A DNA stretch of 64,000 bases from Lachnospiraceae bacterium (GTDB lineage Bacteria; Bacillota; Clostridia; Lachnospirales; Lachnospiraceae): assembly GCA_024690825.1 (NCBI GenBank), contig JAILOK010000129.1, positions 62,001 through 126,000 of the forward strand, written 5' to 3'. Positions within the stretch are counted from its first letter, which is position 1. The number at the start of each line of letters is the position of its first letter. The translations under genes were made by a program, and so were the position numbers. Below are positions 52,352 to 62,282 of this stretch, in pieces. Below the pieces are notes generated by a model. That model was not told where the DNA came from and searched no databases. It saw only the letters and a list, made by a program, of their open reading frames with translations.

Positions 52352-54409
52352 ATGGATACTGCTAAAAAAAGACCTTTTTCAATACAGGATGTCGGCGTAG
52401 CGATCTATCTGCTCGCAGCGTTTCTCTTTATGATCATAACGCTGCCGAGTACATTGCTCGATGTTATGCTGGCCATCAATATGGCAGTGGCGTTTGCGAT
52501 ACTTTTTAATTCGCTCTTTGTCAAGGAAGTGCTGGATATGTCGTTTTATCCGACAATTCTGCTTTTTACGACTATATTCCGTATTTCTTTGAATGTTTCG
52601 TCAACAAAGCTGATACTTACGACCGGAAACCCGGGAAATGTCGTCGTGACATTCGGGCAGTTCGTCGGCAGGAATGACCTGATCGTCGGAGGTATCGTTT
52701 TTGTCATTCTGCTGATAGTACAGTTTGTAGTAATAAACAAAGGTTCCGAGCGTGTTTCGGAGGTTACGGCAAGATTCACGCTTGATGCCATGCCCGGTAA
52801 ACAGATGGCTATAGACGCCGACCTTAATACCGGTGCAATAGATGACAAGGAAGCAAAGAAAAGAAGAGACAAGATACAGGAAGAGGCGTCCTTTTTCGGT
52901 TCCATGGACGGTGCCGTAAAATATGTCAAAGGAGATGCCACAGCGGGTCTTCTGATTACCGGCATCAACATCGTGGGCGGACTGGCGATGGGAATGCTCA
53001 GACGCGGGGAAACCTTCAATGATGCATTAAATCACTATGTTGTCCTGACCATAGGAGACGGACTGGTCTCGGCAATACCCTCGCTTCTCATTTCGCTTTC
53101 GACCGGTATCCTTGTAACAAAGGGAGCAAAGCAGGCGGATTTCGGACCGACGCTTGTCAACCAGCTTTTCGGTACGCCGAAGGTAATGTACTTAAGCGGC
53201 GCCGTTATCGCACTGCTCGGTGTTGTCACACCCTTAAATCCTATCATTTTTGTCTCTTTGGGAGCGCTGTTCATCATAGGCGGAAGGGTTATGAGAACCC
53301 AGCTTGAGGTTGAGACTGTTCAGAGTGAGGCGGCAGAAGAGGAAGTCGGAGCCGAGGAGATCAGAAAACCCGAAAATGTTGTTTCACTGCTGTCGGTAGA
53401 TCCTATAGAACTCGAATTCGGTTATGGTATCATTCCCCTGGCAGATGTTAACCAGGGCGGCGACCTTCTTGACAGAGTTGTCATGATAAGAAGACAGATA
53501 GCGCTGGAGCTTGGTACCGTAGTGCCCATCATAAGACTGAGAGACAATATCCAGCTTAATCCGAACCAGTACATCATAAAGATCAAGGGTGTGCAGGTTG
53601 CCGAAGGCGAGATCATGTTTGATCACTATATGGCCATGAATCCCGGATATGTGGAGGAGGAGATAACGGGTATAGAAACCTTCGAGCCTTCATTCCACCT
53701 GCCGGCATTGTGGATAACGGAAGGACAGAGAGAACGGGCTGAATCCATGGGATATACCGTGGTGGATCCTCCTTCCATCATCGCCACTCATCTGACCGAG
53801 ATAATAAGAACGCACATAAGCGAGCTTCTGACCCGTCAGGATACGCAGAACCTTATCAACAACCTCAAGGAATCAAATCCTTCGGTCGTCGAAGAACTTA
53901 CGCCGAAGCTTCTGGGACTCGGAGAGATACAGAAGGTTTTGCAGAATCTGCTTAAAGAGGGTATATCAATAAGGGATCTGCTGACGATCTTTGAAACGAT
54001 GGCTGATTATGCCGCAACGACAAGGGATACCGATGTTCTTACGGAATACTGCCGTCAGGCATTAAAGAGGGCGATCTCTGCCAGATTTTTTGAGCCGGGA
54101 GATACAACAAGCGTTGTCACGCTCGATCCTGTCATAGAACAGGAGATAATGGCATCCGTCAAACAGACTGAACAGGGAGCTTATCTGACTCTGCCGCCCG
54201 AGAGGACAAAGGCTATCATTGCCGCCACCGAGACGGAACTGAAAAAGCTTGACGATATCGGAAAGAGCCAGATCGTCATTACCTCACCGATAGTGAGAAT
54301 TTACTTCAAGAAACTTGTAGAGGATTATTTTGAAGAGATCATAGTTATTTCGTACAACGAAATCGAAAATGATGTTGAACTTCAGAGTGTTGGGATAATC
54401 AAAACATGA
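52352..54409 (+). CDS. flhA: Flagellar export component FlhA
   Basis: A 685-residue export-gate protein. About eight N-terminal membrane helices are followed by the conserved FHIPEP-type loop 'VSEVTARFTLDAMPGKQMAI' and 'DADLNTGAIDDKEAKKRRDK', then a large cytoplasmic domain that docks FliH/FliI/FliJ and export chaperones, ending near residue 685. The length is normal. It overlaps flhF by ATGA. Confidence 0.98.
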   Translation: MDTAKKRPFSIQDVGVAIYLLAAFLFMIITLPSTLLDVMLAINMAVAFAILFNSLFVKEVLDMSFYPTILLFTTIFRISLNVSSTKLILTTGNPGNVVVTFGQFVGRNDLIVGGIVFVILLIVQFVVINKGSERVSEVTARFTLDAMPGKQMAIDADLNTGAIDDKEAKKRRDKIQEEASFFGSMDGAVKYVKGDATAGLLITGINIVGGLAMGMLRRGETFNDALNHYVVLTIGDGLVSAIPSLLISLSTGILVTKGAKQADFGPTLVNQLFGTPKVMYLSGAVIALLGVVTPLNPIIFVSLGALFIIGGRVMRTQLEVETVQSEAAEEEVGAEEIRKPENVVSLLSVDPIELEFGYGIIPLADVNQGGDLLDRVVMIRRQIALELGTVVPIIRLRDNIQLNPNQYIIKIKGVQVAEGEIMFDHYMAMNPGYVEEEITGIETFEPSFHLPALWITEGQRERAESMGYTVVDPPSIIATHLTEIIRTHISELLTRQDTQNLINNLKESNPSVVEELTPKLLGLGEIQKVLQNLLKEGISIRDLLTIFETMADYAATTRDTDVLTEYCRQALKRAISARFFEPGDTTSVVTLDPVIEQEIMASVKQTEQGAYLTLPPERTKAIIAATETELKKLDDIGKSQIVITSPIVRIYFKKLVEDYFEEIIVISYNEIENDVELQSVGIIKT

Positions 54410-55686
54410 TAATCAAGAAATTTACGGCAAAAACTGAAGAAGAGGCTACAAAGGCTGCTAAGGAAGAACTTGGTGCCCGTTCAGTCATAATGAATGTAAG
54501 AAAGGTCAAGACCAAGGGGTTTTTCAGTTTCCTGAAAAAACCCCTGATCGAGGTCACTGCGGCAGTAGAGGAGGATACCGATTCTCTGGTGGCTCATGTC
54601 CGCAGGCCGATGGAGCCTAATATAAGGACCGTTACAAAGGTTCCCTTCAAAGAAAAGCCTAAGGACGAGAAGCCGCAGTTTAAGGATGTGATCCCGGATG
54701 AAGAAGAAAAACAGCCTGCTCCCGCGCCGGAAAGAAAGAATGAATCAAAGAATGATGACAAGGGCATCGAAGAAAAAATAGACAATCTGCATACTCTTAT
54801 CGAGCAGCAGCTCAAGAATGTGATGGAAAACAATGATGATGCAGATGAAGATTCCGGAAAGAAGAGTGACGAAACAGACCGTGAATTCATAGGCTTTGTA
54901 AAGCTTATTTACAATACGCTCATCAATAATGAGGTTGATGAAAAATATGCAAACGAACTGGTTGACGAAATAGAAAAGCTCAAAAAACCCGGTGTTACGA
55001 TAGATTATCTGATATCCAATATATATCAGAAACTGATCTTGAAATTCGGCGAACCCGCAAAGATCACTCCGAGGGAGGACGGACCAAAGATAATCTTCTT
55101 TATCGGACCTACGGGAGTCGGAAAGACCACTACCATCGCCAAGATAGCCGCGGAACTTGCCGTAATAGAAAAGAAGAAGGTTGCTCTCATCACAACGGAT
55201 ACATACCGCATCCAGGCCAAGGAACAGCTGAGGAGTTTTGCGGAAATGATGAAACTTCCGTTCAGGGTCGCTTATAACGAAGATGATGTCAAGGACGGAC
55301 TGGAAGAGTTTTCGGAATATGATTATATCCTTGTTGATACGGCCGGTTATTCTCCAAAGGACGAGGAGAGGAGAATGGAGATGAAACAGCTCCTTGACAG
55401 CGCAAAAAAAGTCTCCGAGATCGATACGTATCTTGTAATGTCAATAACCACGAAGTACAGGGATCTCATAGCGATCTCCGATCTATACAAGCAGATTACC
55501 GATTATAAGCTTATTTTCACAAAGCTTGACGAAACCGAATGCTTTGGAAATATGCTGAATATCAAGCTTCATACGGGCGTGGAGATAGCTTATGTTACTA
55601 ACGGACAGGATGTTCCCAAAGATATAGAGGTTTTCAATCCCCAGAGCATAGTAAGATCCCTTCTGGGCGGAGAGAAACAGTCCTGA
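54406..55686 (+). CDS. flhF: Flagellar SRP-like GTPase FlhF
   Basis: A 426-residue SRP-type GTPase that sets flagellum position and number. The B domain (about 1-130) is charged and disordered, followed by the N domain and the G domain with 'FFIGPTGVGKTTTIAKIAAE', 'ALITTDTYRIQAKEQLRSFA', 'ILVDTAGYSPKDEERR' and the guanine-specificity block 'LIFTKLDETECFG'. It overlaps flhA by four bases and precedes flhG by 15. Confidence 0.96.
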   Translation: MIIKKFTAKTEEEATKAAKEELGARSVIMNVRKVKTKGFFSFLKKPLIEVTAAVEEDTDSLVAHVRRPMEPNIRTVTKVPFKEKPKDEKPQFKDVIPDEEEKQPAPAPERKNESKNDDKGIEEKIDNLHTLIEQQLKNVMENNDDADEDSGKKSDETDREFIGFVKLIYNTLINNEVDEKYANELVDEIEKLKKPGVTIDYLISNIYQKLILKFGEPAKITPREDGPKIIFFIGPTGVGKTTTIAKIAAELAVIEKKKVALITTDTYRIQAKEQLRSFAEMMKLPFRVAYNEDDVKDGLEEFSEYDYILVDTAGYSPKDEERRMEMKQLLDSAKKVSEIDTYLVMSITTKYRDLIAISDLYKQITDYKLIFTKLDETECFGNMLNIKLHTGVEIAYVTNGQDVPKDIEVFNPQSIVRSLLGGEKQS

Positions 55687-55701
55687 AGGAAAAGGTAGGC
55701 A

Positions 55702-56586
55702 ATGGATCAGGCTGAAAGATTAAGAAATATAATAAAACAGAATCAGGTTGCTCCCGCAAAAGCGGCAAGAGTCATAACGGTAACTTCGGGAAAGGGCGGA
55801 GTCGGAAAAAGCAATGTTTCCATCAATCTTGCGGTTGAATTCAAGAAAATGGGGAAACGGGTGATAATTTTTGATGCTGATTTCGGACTGGCAAATATCG
55901 AGGTTATGTTCGGCACCATACCAAAGAACAATCTGGCGGACCTGATATACCAGGGAAAGGGCATCAAAGATGTCATTACCTGGGGTCCGATGGATATAGG
56001 CTTTATCTCGGGAGGTTCGGGTATCGCCGGACTTACAAATCTCGGGAGGGAATACATCAATTATCTTGTTCAGCAGCTGGCAGAACTTGACAGCATAGCC
56101 GATGTCATCATCATCGATACCGGCGCCGGCATCTCGGATTCGGTAATGGAATTTTTAGTCGCATCGGGAGAAGTTATCCTTGTGACCACACCGGAACCGA
56201 CTTCGATAACGGACTCTTATTCGCTGCTGAAGGCTTTAAAGAGAAATTCAAAGTTTAACGAAGAGTCATCTTTGATAAAGGTAATATCCAACAAGGTTTC
56301 AACCAGCGAAGAGGGAAAACTGCTCTTCAGCAAACTCAACACGGTAGTCCAGAGATATCTGCATCTGAATATTGAATACATCGGATGCATACCTCAGGAT
56401 AAGGAACTTTCGGATGCGGTAATGCAGCAGAGTCCCATCTGCATATCAAATGAAAATGCGAAATCTTCAAAGGCCTTCAAGGATATAGCGATGACACTCA
56501 TGGACATACCGCATGAGGCTCAGGTATACAGAAGAGGAATGGCAGGATTCTTTGCCAATATGGTAAGAGGAAAGCATTTCAGTTAA
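55702..56586 (+). CDS. flhG: Flagellar number regulator FlhG (MinD/ParA-type ATPase)
   Basis: A 294-residue ATPase of the MinD/ParA family. The N-terminal DQAERLR (residues 2-8) is the motif by which FlhG activates FlhF. The deviant Walker A is 'TSGKGGVGKSNVSINLA', with 'IIFDADFGLANIEVMFG' and 'VIIIDTGAGISDSVMEF'. The C-terminal amphipathic helix ('MAGFFANMVRGKHFS') may bind membranes. Position after flhF is standard. Confidence 0.96.
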   Translation: MDQAERLRNIIKQNQVAPAKAARVITVTSGKGGVGKSNVSINLAVEFKKMGKRVIIFDADFGLANIEVMFGTIPKNNLADLIYQGKGIKDVITWGPMDIGFISGGSGIAGLTNLGREYINYLVQQLAELDSIADVIIIDTGAGISDSVMEFLVASGEVILVTTPEPTSITDSYSLLKALKRNSKFNEESSLIKVISNKVSTSEEGKLLFSKLNTVVQRYLHLNIEYIGCIPQDKELSDAVMQQSPICISNENAKSSKAFKDIAMTLMDIPHEAQVYRRGMAGFFANMVRGKHFS

Positions 56587-56611
56587 ACGATAAAGATATA
56601 TGAGGTAAAGT

Positions 56612-57349
56612 ATGATCACGGATTACATAGTACCGGGTGACAAAATAGAATTAACGGACAAAAGAAGCGCTGAAAGACCTAATAAAGACGGCATCATCGC
56701 AAGAAAAGTATACCGAACCAGAGTCTATGACATCACATCTGAGGATGAGATAAAAGTCAATATGCCCATGGATAAGGATAAGCTTATCCTCCTGCCGATC
56801 GACAGTGAATTTGATCTCTGTTTTTATACGCAGAACGGACTTTATCAGTGCTATGGAAGAGTGACCGACAGATATAAGTCAAAAAATATCTATGTTCTGG
56901 TACTTGAACTTACGACGCCGTTAAAAAAGTTCCAGAGACGCGAATATTACCGTCTGAACTGCATACTTAACATGAAATGCAGGATGATGGAGGATGACGA
57001 ATATGCAATGGTGAATGAGCTTAATTCGGTACAGTTTGTCAATACGGATCTGACTCTTCAGAACGGTACGATAGTGGATATAAGCGGTGGCGGCGCAAGA
57101 TTCATTTCCAAGGTGTATTTTCCGCCGGATTCAAAGCTGCTGTTCAAATTTGCCCTTCCCGGCGCAAAAGAGCCTGTGGAATATGAGGTCGTGGGAAGGA
57201 TCCTGGCCTGCGAGGAAACGGAAAAAATGAAGGGCGTTTATCAGAATCATGTCCAATTCATAAAAATTGACACAGATCAGAGAGAAAGTATCATAAAGTA
57301 CATCTTTGAGGAAGAAAGACGGAAAAGAAGAAGAGAAAGGGGCGAATAG
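56612..57349 (+). CDS. PilZ-domain protein (YcgR/YpfA type)
   Basis: A 245-residue cyclic di-GMP receptor candidate. An N-terminal PilZN-like domain precedes the PilZ domain, which has the ligand motif 'FQRREYYRLNC' (RxxxR) and 'VDISGGGARFIS' (D/NxSxxG). In Bacillus the relative YpfA (DgrA) slows the motor by acting on the stator when cyclic di-GMP rises. Its place between flhG and cheB, together with the GGDEF/EAL and HD genes at 20205-24653, suggests cyclic di-GMP control of motility here. Confidence 0.92.
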   Translation: MITDYIVPGDKIELTDKRSAERPNKDGIIARKVYRTRVYDITSEDEIKVNMPMDKDKLILLPIDSEFDLCFYTQNGLYQCYGRVTDRYKSKNIYVLVLELTTPLKKFQRREYYRLNCILNMKCRMMEDDEYAMVNELNSVQFVNTDLTLQNGTIVDISGGGARFISKVYFPPDSKLLFKFALPGAKEPVEYEVVGRILACEETEKMKGVYQNHVQFIKIDTDQRESIIKYIFEEERRKRRRERGE

Positions 57350-57356
57350 TCTGAAA

Positions 57357-58436
57357 ATGGGTAAAAAAATACTTGTAGTTGACGACTCTGCACTCATGAG
57401 AAAGGTTGCCTGTGATATAATAAAAAGCGACGGCAGATATGATGAGCCGGAGCGGTGTCGTGACGGGGAAGAAGCCTGGGCCCTCGTTACCAAAAATAAA
57501 TATGACGCGATAGTTCTGGATGTCAACATGCCCAAACTTGACGGATTATCGTTTTTAAGACGCCTTAAGAACGAAGACCGCAAAGAGCATGTTATGATGT
57601 TCTCCACCACTACCGGAGAAGGAACTAAGCAGACCATAGAAGCGCTGGAACTGGGCGCGATGGAATTTATCAAAAAGCCCGATAATCTCGCTGATTTTTC
57701 CACTGAAGATTTTGCGGCGCAGTTCCTGGATCTTCTGGCTGTAGTATCGGGCGCGGGATCGGCTCTTTCTCCATCGGTGAAACGGGACCATTTCGAATCC
57801 GCAAAGCCTGCGGCTCCGGAAAAGATCGTATTAAGACCGGCAGTCAGGGTTAACGGTGAAAAACTTGTTGCAATAGCAAGTTCAACAGGAGGTCCAAAAG
57901 CTCTACACAGTCTTATTCCGATGCTGCCCGCCGCGTTAAATGCTCCGGTTGTGATCGTACAGCATATGCCGATGGGTTTTACCAAGTCGCTTGCCGACAG
58001 GCTCAATGAGCTCAGTCCGCTTAATGTAAAGGAAGCGGAAGAGGGGGATGTGCTTGAAAAGGGATGTGTATATATCGCGCCCGGTGACAAACATCTGAAA
58101 GTTGCCAAAAGCGGTAACCACACAAGGATCTATTTTTCAAATGAACCTAAAAGAGAAGGCGTAAGACCCTGCGCAAACTATATGTATGAAACGATCGCCG
58201 CCACAGCTTACAGCGAGATATGCTGTGTCGTCCTGACAGGGATGGGCGCCGACGGCACTGCCGGCATAAAGGAACTTGTCAGGAGCAAACCGTTGCACAT
58301 AATCGCGCAGAACGAGGCTACCTGCGCAGTTTACGGTATGCCCAGAGCCATAGCTAACACAGGTCTTGTAAACGAGGTTCTTCCTCTTGAAAAGATAGCA
58401 AATGCAATTGTAAAAGAAGTAGGTTTGACTGGCTGA
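57357..58436 (+). CDS. cheB: Chemotaxis protein-glutamate methylesterase/deamidase CheB
   Basis: Removes methyl groups from chemoreceptors once its receiver is phosphorylated. The 359-residue protein starts at ATG 57357 ('MGKKILVVDDSALMR'); the longer open frame back to a TTG at 57306 lies within the PilZ gene. Receiver D55 in 'VLDVNMPKLDG' is present. The C-terminal domain has the catalytic serine in 'IASSTGGPKAL', the histidine in 'VQHMPMGF', and aspartate in 'LTGMGADGTAG'. No cheR lies in the window. Confidence 0.96.
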   Translation: MGKKILVVDDSALMRKVACDIIKSDGRYDEPERCRDGEEAWALVTKNKYDAIVLDVNMPKLDGLSFLRRLKNEDRKEHVMMFSTTTGEGTKQTIEALELGAMEFIKKPDNLADFSTEDFAAQFLDLLAVVSGAGSALSPSVKRDHFESAKPAAPEKIVLRPAVRVNGEKLVAIASSTGGPKALHSLIPMLPAALNAPVVIVQHMPMGFTKSLADRLNELSPLNVKEAEEGDVLEKGCVYIAPGDKHLKVAKSGNHTRIYFSNEPKREGVRPCANYMYETIAATAYSEICCVVLTGMGADGTAGIKELVRSKPLHIIAQNEATCAVYGMPRAIANTGLVNEVLPLEKIANAIVKEVGLTG

Positions 58437-58476
58437 AGGTCAAGGCAAATTATTTTTATCGATTGGAGGGTGCAAA

Positions 58477-60615
58477 ATGGATGTAAGCCAATACTTGGGA
58501 ATCTTTCTTGATGAAGCAAAGGAACATATTCAGGTCCTCTCGGATCAAATGCTGATCCTGGAGCAGGAGCCTGATAATCAGGACGCTATCAATGAGATAT
58601 TCCGCGCCGCTCATTCCTTAAAGGGTATGGCGGGAACCATGGGATATAAAAGACTTCAGCGTCTGACCCATGATATGGAGGACTGTTTCTCTGCAGTCCG
58701 CTCCGGGCAGATGAGTGTCACAAGCGAACTCATGGATGTCCTTTTTCAGGCTCTCGATGCCATAGAGGGTTATGTGGAGACGATCCAGAACACCTCCGAC
58801 GAGGGCGACAACGATAATGACAGTATCGTTAACGAGCTCAACAGACTTTTAAAGAGCGGAACAGGCGAGAATGGCGGCCAGAAGAAGGCTGCCGAAAAGC
58901 CCGCTGAAGAAGCAAAGGCTGAGGCACCTGCAAAGGCTGCATCCGCTCCGGACAGCGAAAAGGCCGAATACAGAAATATCGAGCTTGACGAATCACAGAA
59001 AAACACGCTGAAGGATGCAATAGTTTCAGGAAAGCATGTTTACGGATTTACGGTTTTCATCCAGGAAACATGTCTGTTGAAAGCTGCGAGAGCCTTCCTT
59101 GTATTCAAGGCTATCGAGGAGTCGGGCGATGTTGTGGTGTCTTCTCCTTCATCACAGGATATCGAGGATGAAAAGTTTGAGTTCAGATTCAGTCTTTTTG
59201 CCATATGTGATGCCGATATCGAAAAGGTTAAAGCGGCTATCATGAGTGTTTCCGAAATAGAAGATGCCGTAGGCGAGGAATACACAGAGGATATGATCGA
59301 TTCTCCTTCGGGCGATGCCGAAACGGCTTCCGAAAGCACTCCCGAAGAAAGAATGCTTGAAAATGCTCCGGCTCCTGTAGGAGGAAATGTTCCCGCTGCA
59401 AAAGAAGCAAAGGGAAGCGGCGGAGCAAAGAAGCCTGCCGTTAAGCCTGTTGTCAGCAGAACGATCAGGGTGGATATCGAGAAACTCGATACACTGATGA
59501 ATCTCGTATCCGAGCTCATCATAGCAAAGAATACCATCGTATCAGCCGCAAATTCCGATACGCAGACGGGAGGCGGCGGTAGAAATCCTCTGGTTGAGAA
59601 TGTTGAATATCTTGAGAGCGTGACCACGAATCTTCACGAAGCGGTAATGAAGGTCAGAATGGTGCCTATCGAGAGCGCCGTTCAGAAATTCCCGCGTATG
59701 GTGCGTGATCTTGAAAAGAAACTCGACAAGAAGATGAATCTTACCATTACCGGTGAAGATACAGAACTTGACCGTACCGTGGTCGATGAGATCGGTGATC
59801 CTCTGATGCACCTTATCAGAAACAGCGCCGACCATGGTCTTGAAAATACGGCAACACGTATTGAAAGAGGTAAACCCGAGACAGGTACGATTTTCCTCAA
59901 CGCATATCAGGACGGCAACAATGTTGTCATCGAAGTCGGTGATGACGGTAACGGTATTGATGTTGAGGCCGTAAGAAGTAAGATAATAGAAAGAGGTTAC
60001 GCATCCGAAGAGACAGCCAACCAGATGTCTGACAAGGATATCATAAATGTGCTGTTTGACCCCGGATTCTCCATGGCAAAACAGGTTACGGATATCTCCG
60101 GAAGAGGTGTCGGTCTTGATGTTGTCAAGTCTAACATTGAATCATTGGGTGGAGATGTCGAAGTCAAGACAAAGCTTGGAGAAGGAAGCACCTTCATAGT
60201 ACGTCTTCCTCTTACGCTTGCCATCATCCAGGCTCTCATGGTCATTGTCGGAGGAGAGAAATATGCGATTTCTCTTGATTCCATTACGACTATTGAGGAT
60301 GTACCGGTATCCGACATCAAACTTGTCCAGCAGAAGGAAGTTATCCAGCTTCGAGGCACGGTAATACCGATCATCAGGCTTTCAAATGTGCTTGGCGTGG
60401 AATCGACAAAGGACGACAGCGAAAATCTTGTGGCTGTTATCGTCAAGAAGGGCGATACTCTTGCCGGTCTTGTGGTTGACGAACTTATGGGACAGCAGGA
60501 GATAGTTATCAAGTCGCTTGGAAAATATATCAATAATGACAGGATAATCAGCGGCGCAACGATACTCGGAGACGGTGAGGTCGCACTTATCATAGATGCG
60601 AATGCTCTTATCTGA
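58477..60615 (+). CDS. cheA: Chemotaxis histidine kinase CheA
   Basis: A 712-residue kinase coupling receptors to CheY and CheB. The P1 (Hpt) site is H46 in 'FRAAHSLKGMAGTMG'. A long P1-P2 linker is rich in Ala, Glu and Lys (about 125-170), and P2 ends near 275. The P3 dimerisation helix begins at 'TIRVDIEKLDTLMNLVSELI'. The P4 ATPase domain has 'HLIRNSADHGLE', 'VGDDGNGID' and 'GRGVGLDVVKSNIESLGG'. The P5 CheW-like domain is C-terminal ('VGGEKYAISLDSITTIEDVP'). The length is normal. Confidence 0.97.
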   Translation: MDVSQYLGIFLDEAKEHIQVLSDQMLILEQEPDNQDAINEIFRAAHSLKGMAGTMGYKRLQRLTHDMEDCFSAVRSGQMSVTSELMDVLFQALDAIEGYVETIQNTSDEGDNDNDSIVNELNRLLKSGTGENGGQKKAAEKPAEEAKAEAPAKAASAPDSEKAEYRNIELDESQKNTLKDAIVSGKHVYGFTVFIQETCLLKAARAFLVFKAIEESGDVVVSSPSSQDIEDEKFEFRFSLFAICDADIEKVKAAIMSVSEIEDAVGEEYTEDMIDSPSGDAETASESTPEERMLENAPAPVGGNVPAAKEAKGSGGAKKPAVKPVVSRTIRVDIEKLDTLMNLVSELIIAKNTIVSAANSDTQTGGGGRNPLVENVEYLESVTTNLHEAVMKVRMVPIESAVQKFPRMVRDLEKKLDKKMNLTITGEDTELDRTVVDEIGDPLMHLIRNSADHGLENTATRIERGKPETGTIFLNAYQDGNNVVIEVGDDGNGIDVEAVRSKIIERGYASEETANQMSDKDIINVLFDPGFSMAKQVTDISGRGVGLDVVKSNIESLGGDVEVKTKLGEGSTFIVRLPLTLAIIQALMVIVGGEKYAISLDSITTIEDVPVSDIKLVQQKEVIQLRGTVIPIIRLSNVLGVESTKDDSENLVAVIVKKGDTLAGLVVDELMGQQEIVIKSLGKYINNDRIISGATILGDGEVALIIDANALI

Positions 60616-60639
60616 TGAAAATAAGGAGGGATTATTCTT

Positions 60640-61104
60640 ATGCAGGAACTTGAAGTATACGAAGAAGATAAGGTTATTCAATATATAGTTGTTAATCTGG
60701 GTATCGAGCATTACGGCATTGATATCCGATATGTGGATAATATCGTAAGAGTGCCTCAGATAACCAGAGTGCCCAATGTTCAGTCATATTTTAAGGGAGT
60801 GATCAACTTAAGAGGTGAAGTTATTCCGGTAATGAGCCTCAGACTGAAGTTTGATATGCCCGAGATCGAATATACCGGCAAAACCAGGATAATCATAATA
60901 AAGATCGATCCTTCTGCAGCGATCGGCATAATCGTTGACGAGGTGGAAGAAGTCCGCGATCTTCCGGAGTCAATGGTTGAAAAGAAAACACCGGATAAAA
61001 ATGATCCCGGACAGTTCTATATCACCGGTGTAGGAAAAACTGACAAGGGACTTGTATCTATTCTTGATCTTGCCACAGTGATAGGTGAGAAAGAAATCGG
61101 ATGA
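60640..61104 (+). CDS. cheW: Chemotaxis coupling protein CheW
   Basis: A 154-residue SH3-like adaptor joining CheA to chemoreceptors. Family blocks are 'YIVVNLGIEHYGIDIRYVD', 'VPNVQSYFKGVINLRGEVIP' and 'IGIIVDEVEEVRDLPES'. The start ATG has AAGGAGGG upstream. It is 25 bases after cheA. Confidence 0.96.
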   Translation: MQELEVYEEDKVIQYIVVNLGIEHYGIDIRYVDNIVRVPQITRVPNVQSYFKGVINLRGEVIPVMSLRLKFDMPEIEYTGKTRIIIIKIDPSAAIGIIVDEVEEVRDLPESMVEKKTPDKNDPGQFYITGVGKTDKGLVSILDLATVIGEKEIG

Positions 61105-61148
61105 TGTGGGAAATGTTTTGATGGTTTTCCCGATAACAGGAGGAATTA

Positions 61149-61763
61149 ATGGCTGATCTTGATCTTAATAATGTAGAAGGCGTTTATTATGATGTGCTGA
61201 AGGAAATCGGCAACATCGGTGCAGGAAATGCCGCAACGGCTCTCGCATCAATGCTTTCCCAAAAGGTCGACATGAAGGTTCCCAGAGTTGAGCTGCTCGA
61301 TTTCAAGGAACTTGGCGAAGCTATGGGCGGAGAAGAACAGATCATGGCCGGCATTTACCTTCGCATAGAAGGTGACCTGCAGGGCTCGATCATGTTTCTG
61401 CTTGAAGAAAAATCGGCTTATACGCTTGTCGGCAAGCTTATGTGCACACAGGTTACCGAGCTTGATGAAATGGCACAGTCTGCACTGAAGGAGATTGGAA
61501 ATATCATAACAGGTTCATACCTGAATTCACTTTCCACCCTTACTAATCTGACGATCTCGGAATCCGTGCCTGATCTGGCTGTAGATATGGCAGGAGCCAT
61601 CCTTTCGGTTCCCGCGATCGAATTCGGAATGGTCGGAGATAAGATGCTTTTGATCCAGACTGCGTTTACTGATGATGAAGAGATCAACGGCTTTTTCATA
61701 CTTGTTCCCGATCTGCCCTCATACAGCAAACTGCTCAGGGCTTTAGGTGTTATAACGGATTGA
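61149..61763 (+). CDS. cheC: CheY-P phosphatase CheC
   Basis: A 204-residue phosphatase of CheY-P that also binds CheD. Both active-site motifs of the D/SxxxExxN type are intact: 'YDVLKEIGNIGAGNAATAL' and 'SALKEIGNIITGSYLN'. With FliY this gives two CheC-type phosphatases in one unit, as in Bacillus. It has AGGAGGAATTA before the start. Confidence 0.95.
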   Translation: MADLDLNNVEGVYYDVLKEIGNIGAGNAATALASMLSQKVDMKVPRVELLDFKELGEAMGGEEQIMAGIYLRIEGDLQGSIMFLLEEKSAYTLVGKLMCTQVTELDEMAQSALKEIGNIITGSYLNSLSTLTNLTISESVPDLAVDMAGAILSVPAIEFGMVGDKMLLIQTAFTDDEEINGFFILVPDLPSYSKLLRALGVITD

Positions 61764-61793
61764 TAATGAACTGATTATAGAAGAGGAATTCAA

Positions 61794-62282
61794 ATGGCTG
61801 AAATGATAAAAGTCGGCATGGCCGATCTTAAATTATGTATCAGCCCTGACAGCATTACCACGCTGGGACTGGGATCCTGTGTCGGTGTGGCTATAAGGGA
61901 CACAGGAAACAAAGTCGGCGGGTTAGCTCATGTGATGCTTCCCGACAGTACCGAAATTAAAAACAACTCAAATATTGCCAAATTTGCCGATACAGGGGTA
62001 GAGGAACTCGTCAGGCAGATGGAAAAGGCCGGTGCCAGACGAAACATGATGGTTGCCAAGATCGCCGGCGGAGCACAGATGTTCAGTTTTCAGAACTCGT
62101 CGTCCCCGTTAGTGCGTGTCGGAGACAGGAATGTTGCGGCAGTCAAGAAAAAGCTTCAGGAATTAAAGATACCTGTCAAGGCAGAGGATACCGGATTAAA
62201 TTACGGACGCACAGTGGAATTTTATCCGGAGACAGGTGATTTTGTGATCAAAGCCGTAGGAAAGCCCGTTAGTAAGATATGA
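61794..62282 (+). CDS. cheD: Chemoreceptor glutamine deamidase CheD
   Basis: A 162-residue enzyme that deamidates receptor glutamines and stimulates CheC. The catalytic cysteine is in 'TLGLGSCVGVAIRD' and the histidine in 'GLAHVMLPDS'. The C-terminal 'GLNYGRTVEFYPETGDFVIK' is typical. It overlaps the next gene by ATGA. Confidence 0.96.
   Translation: MAEMIKVGMADLKLCISPDSITTLGLGSCVGVAIRDTGNKVGGLAHVMLPDSTEIKNNSNIAKFADTGVEELVRQMEKAGARRNMMVAKIAGGAQMFSFQNSSSPLVRVGDRNVAAVKKKLQELKIPVKAEDTGLNYGRTVEFYPETGDFVIKAVGKPVSKI

Noticed and set aside
57131-58123. A 330-residue minus-strand open frame over cheB
   Set aside because: Ser/Phe/Leu-rich composition typical of antisense frames, no start signals, and cheB is unambiguous.
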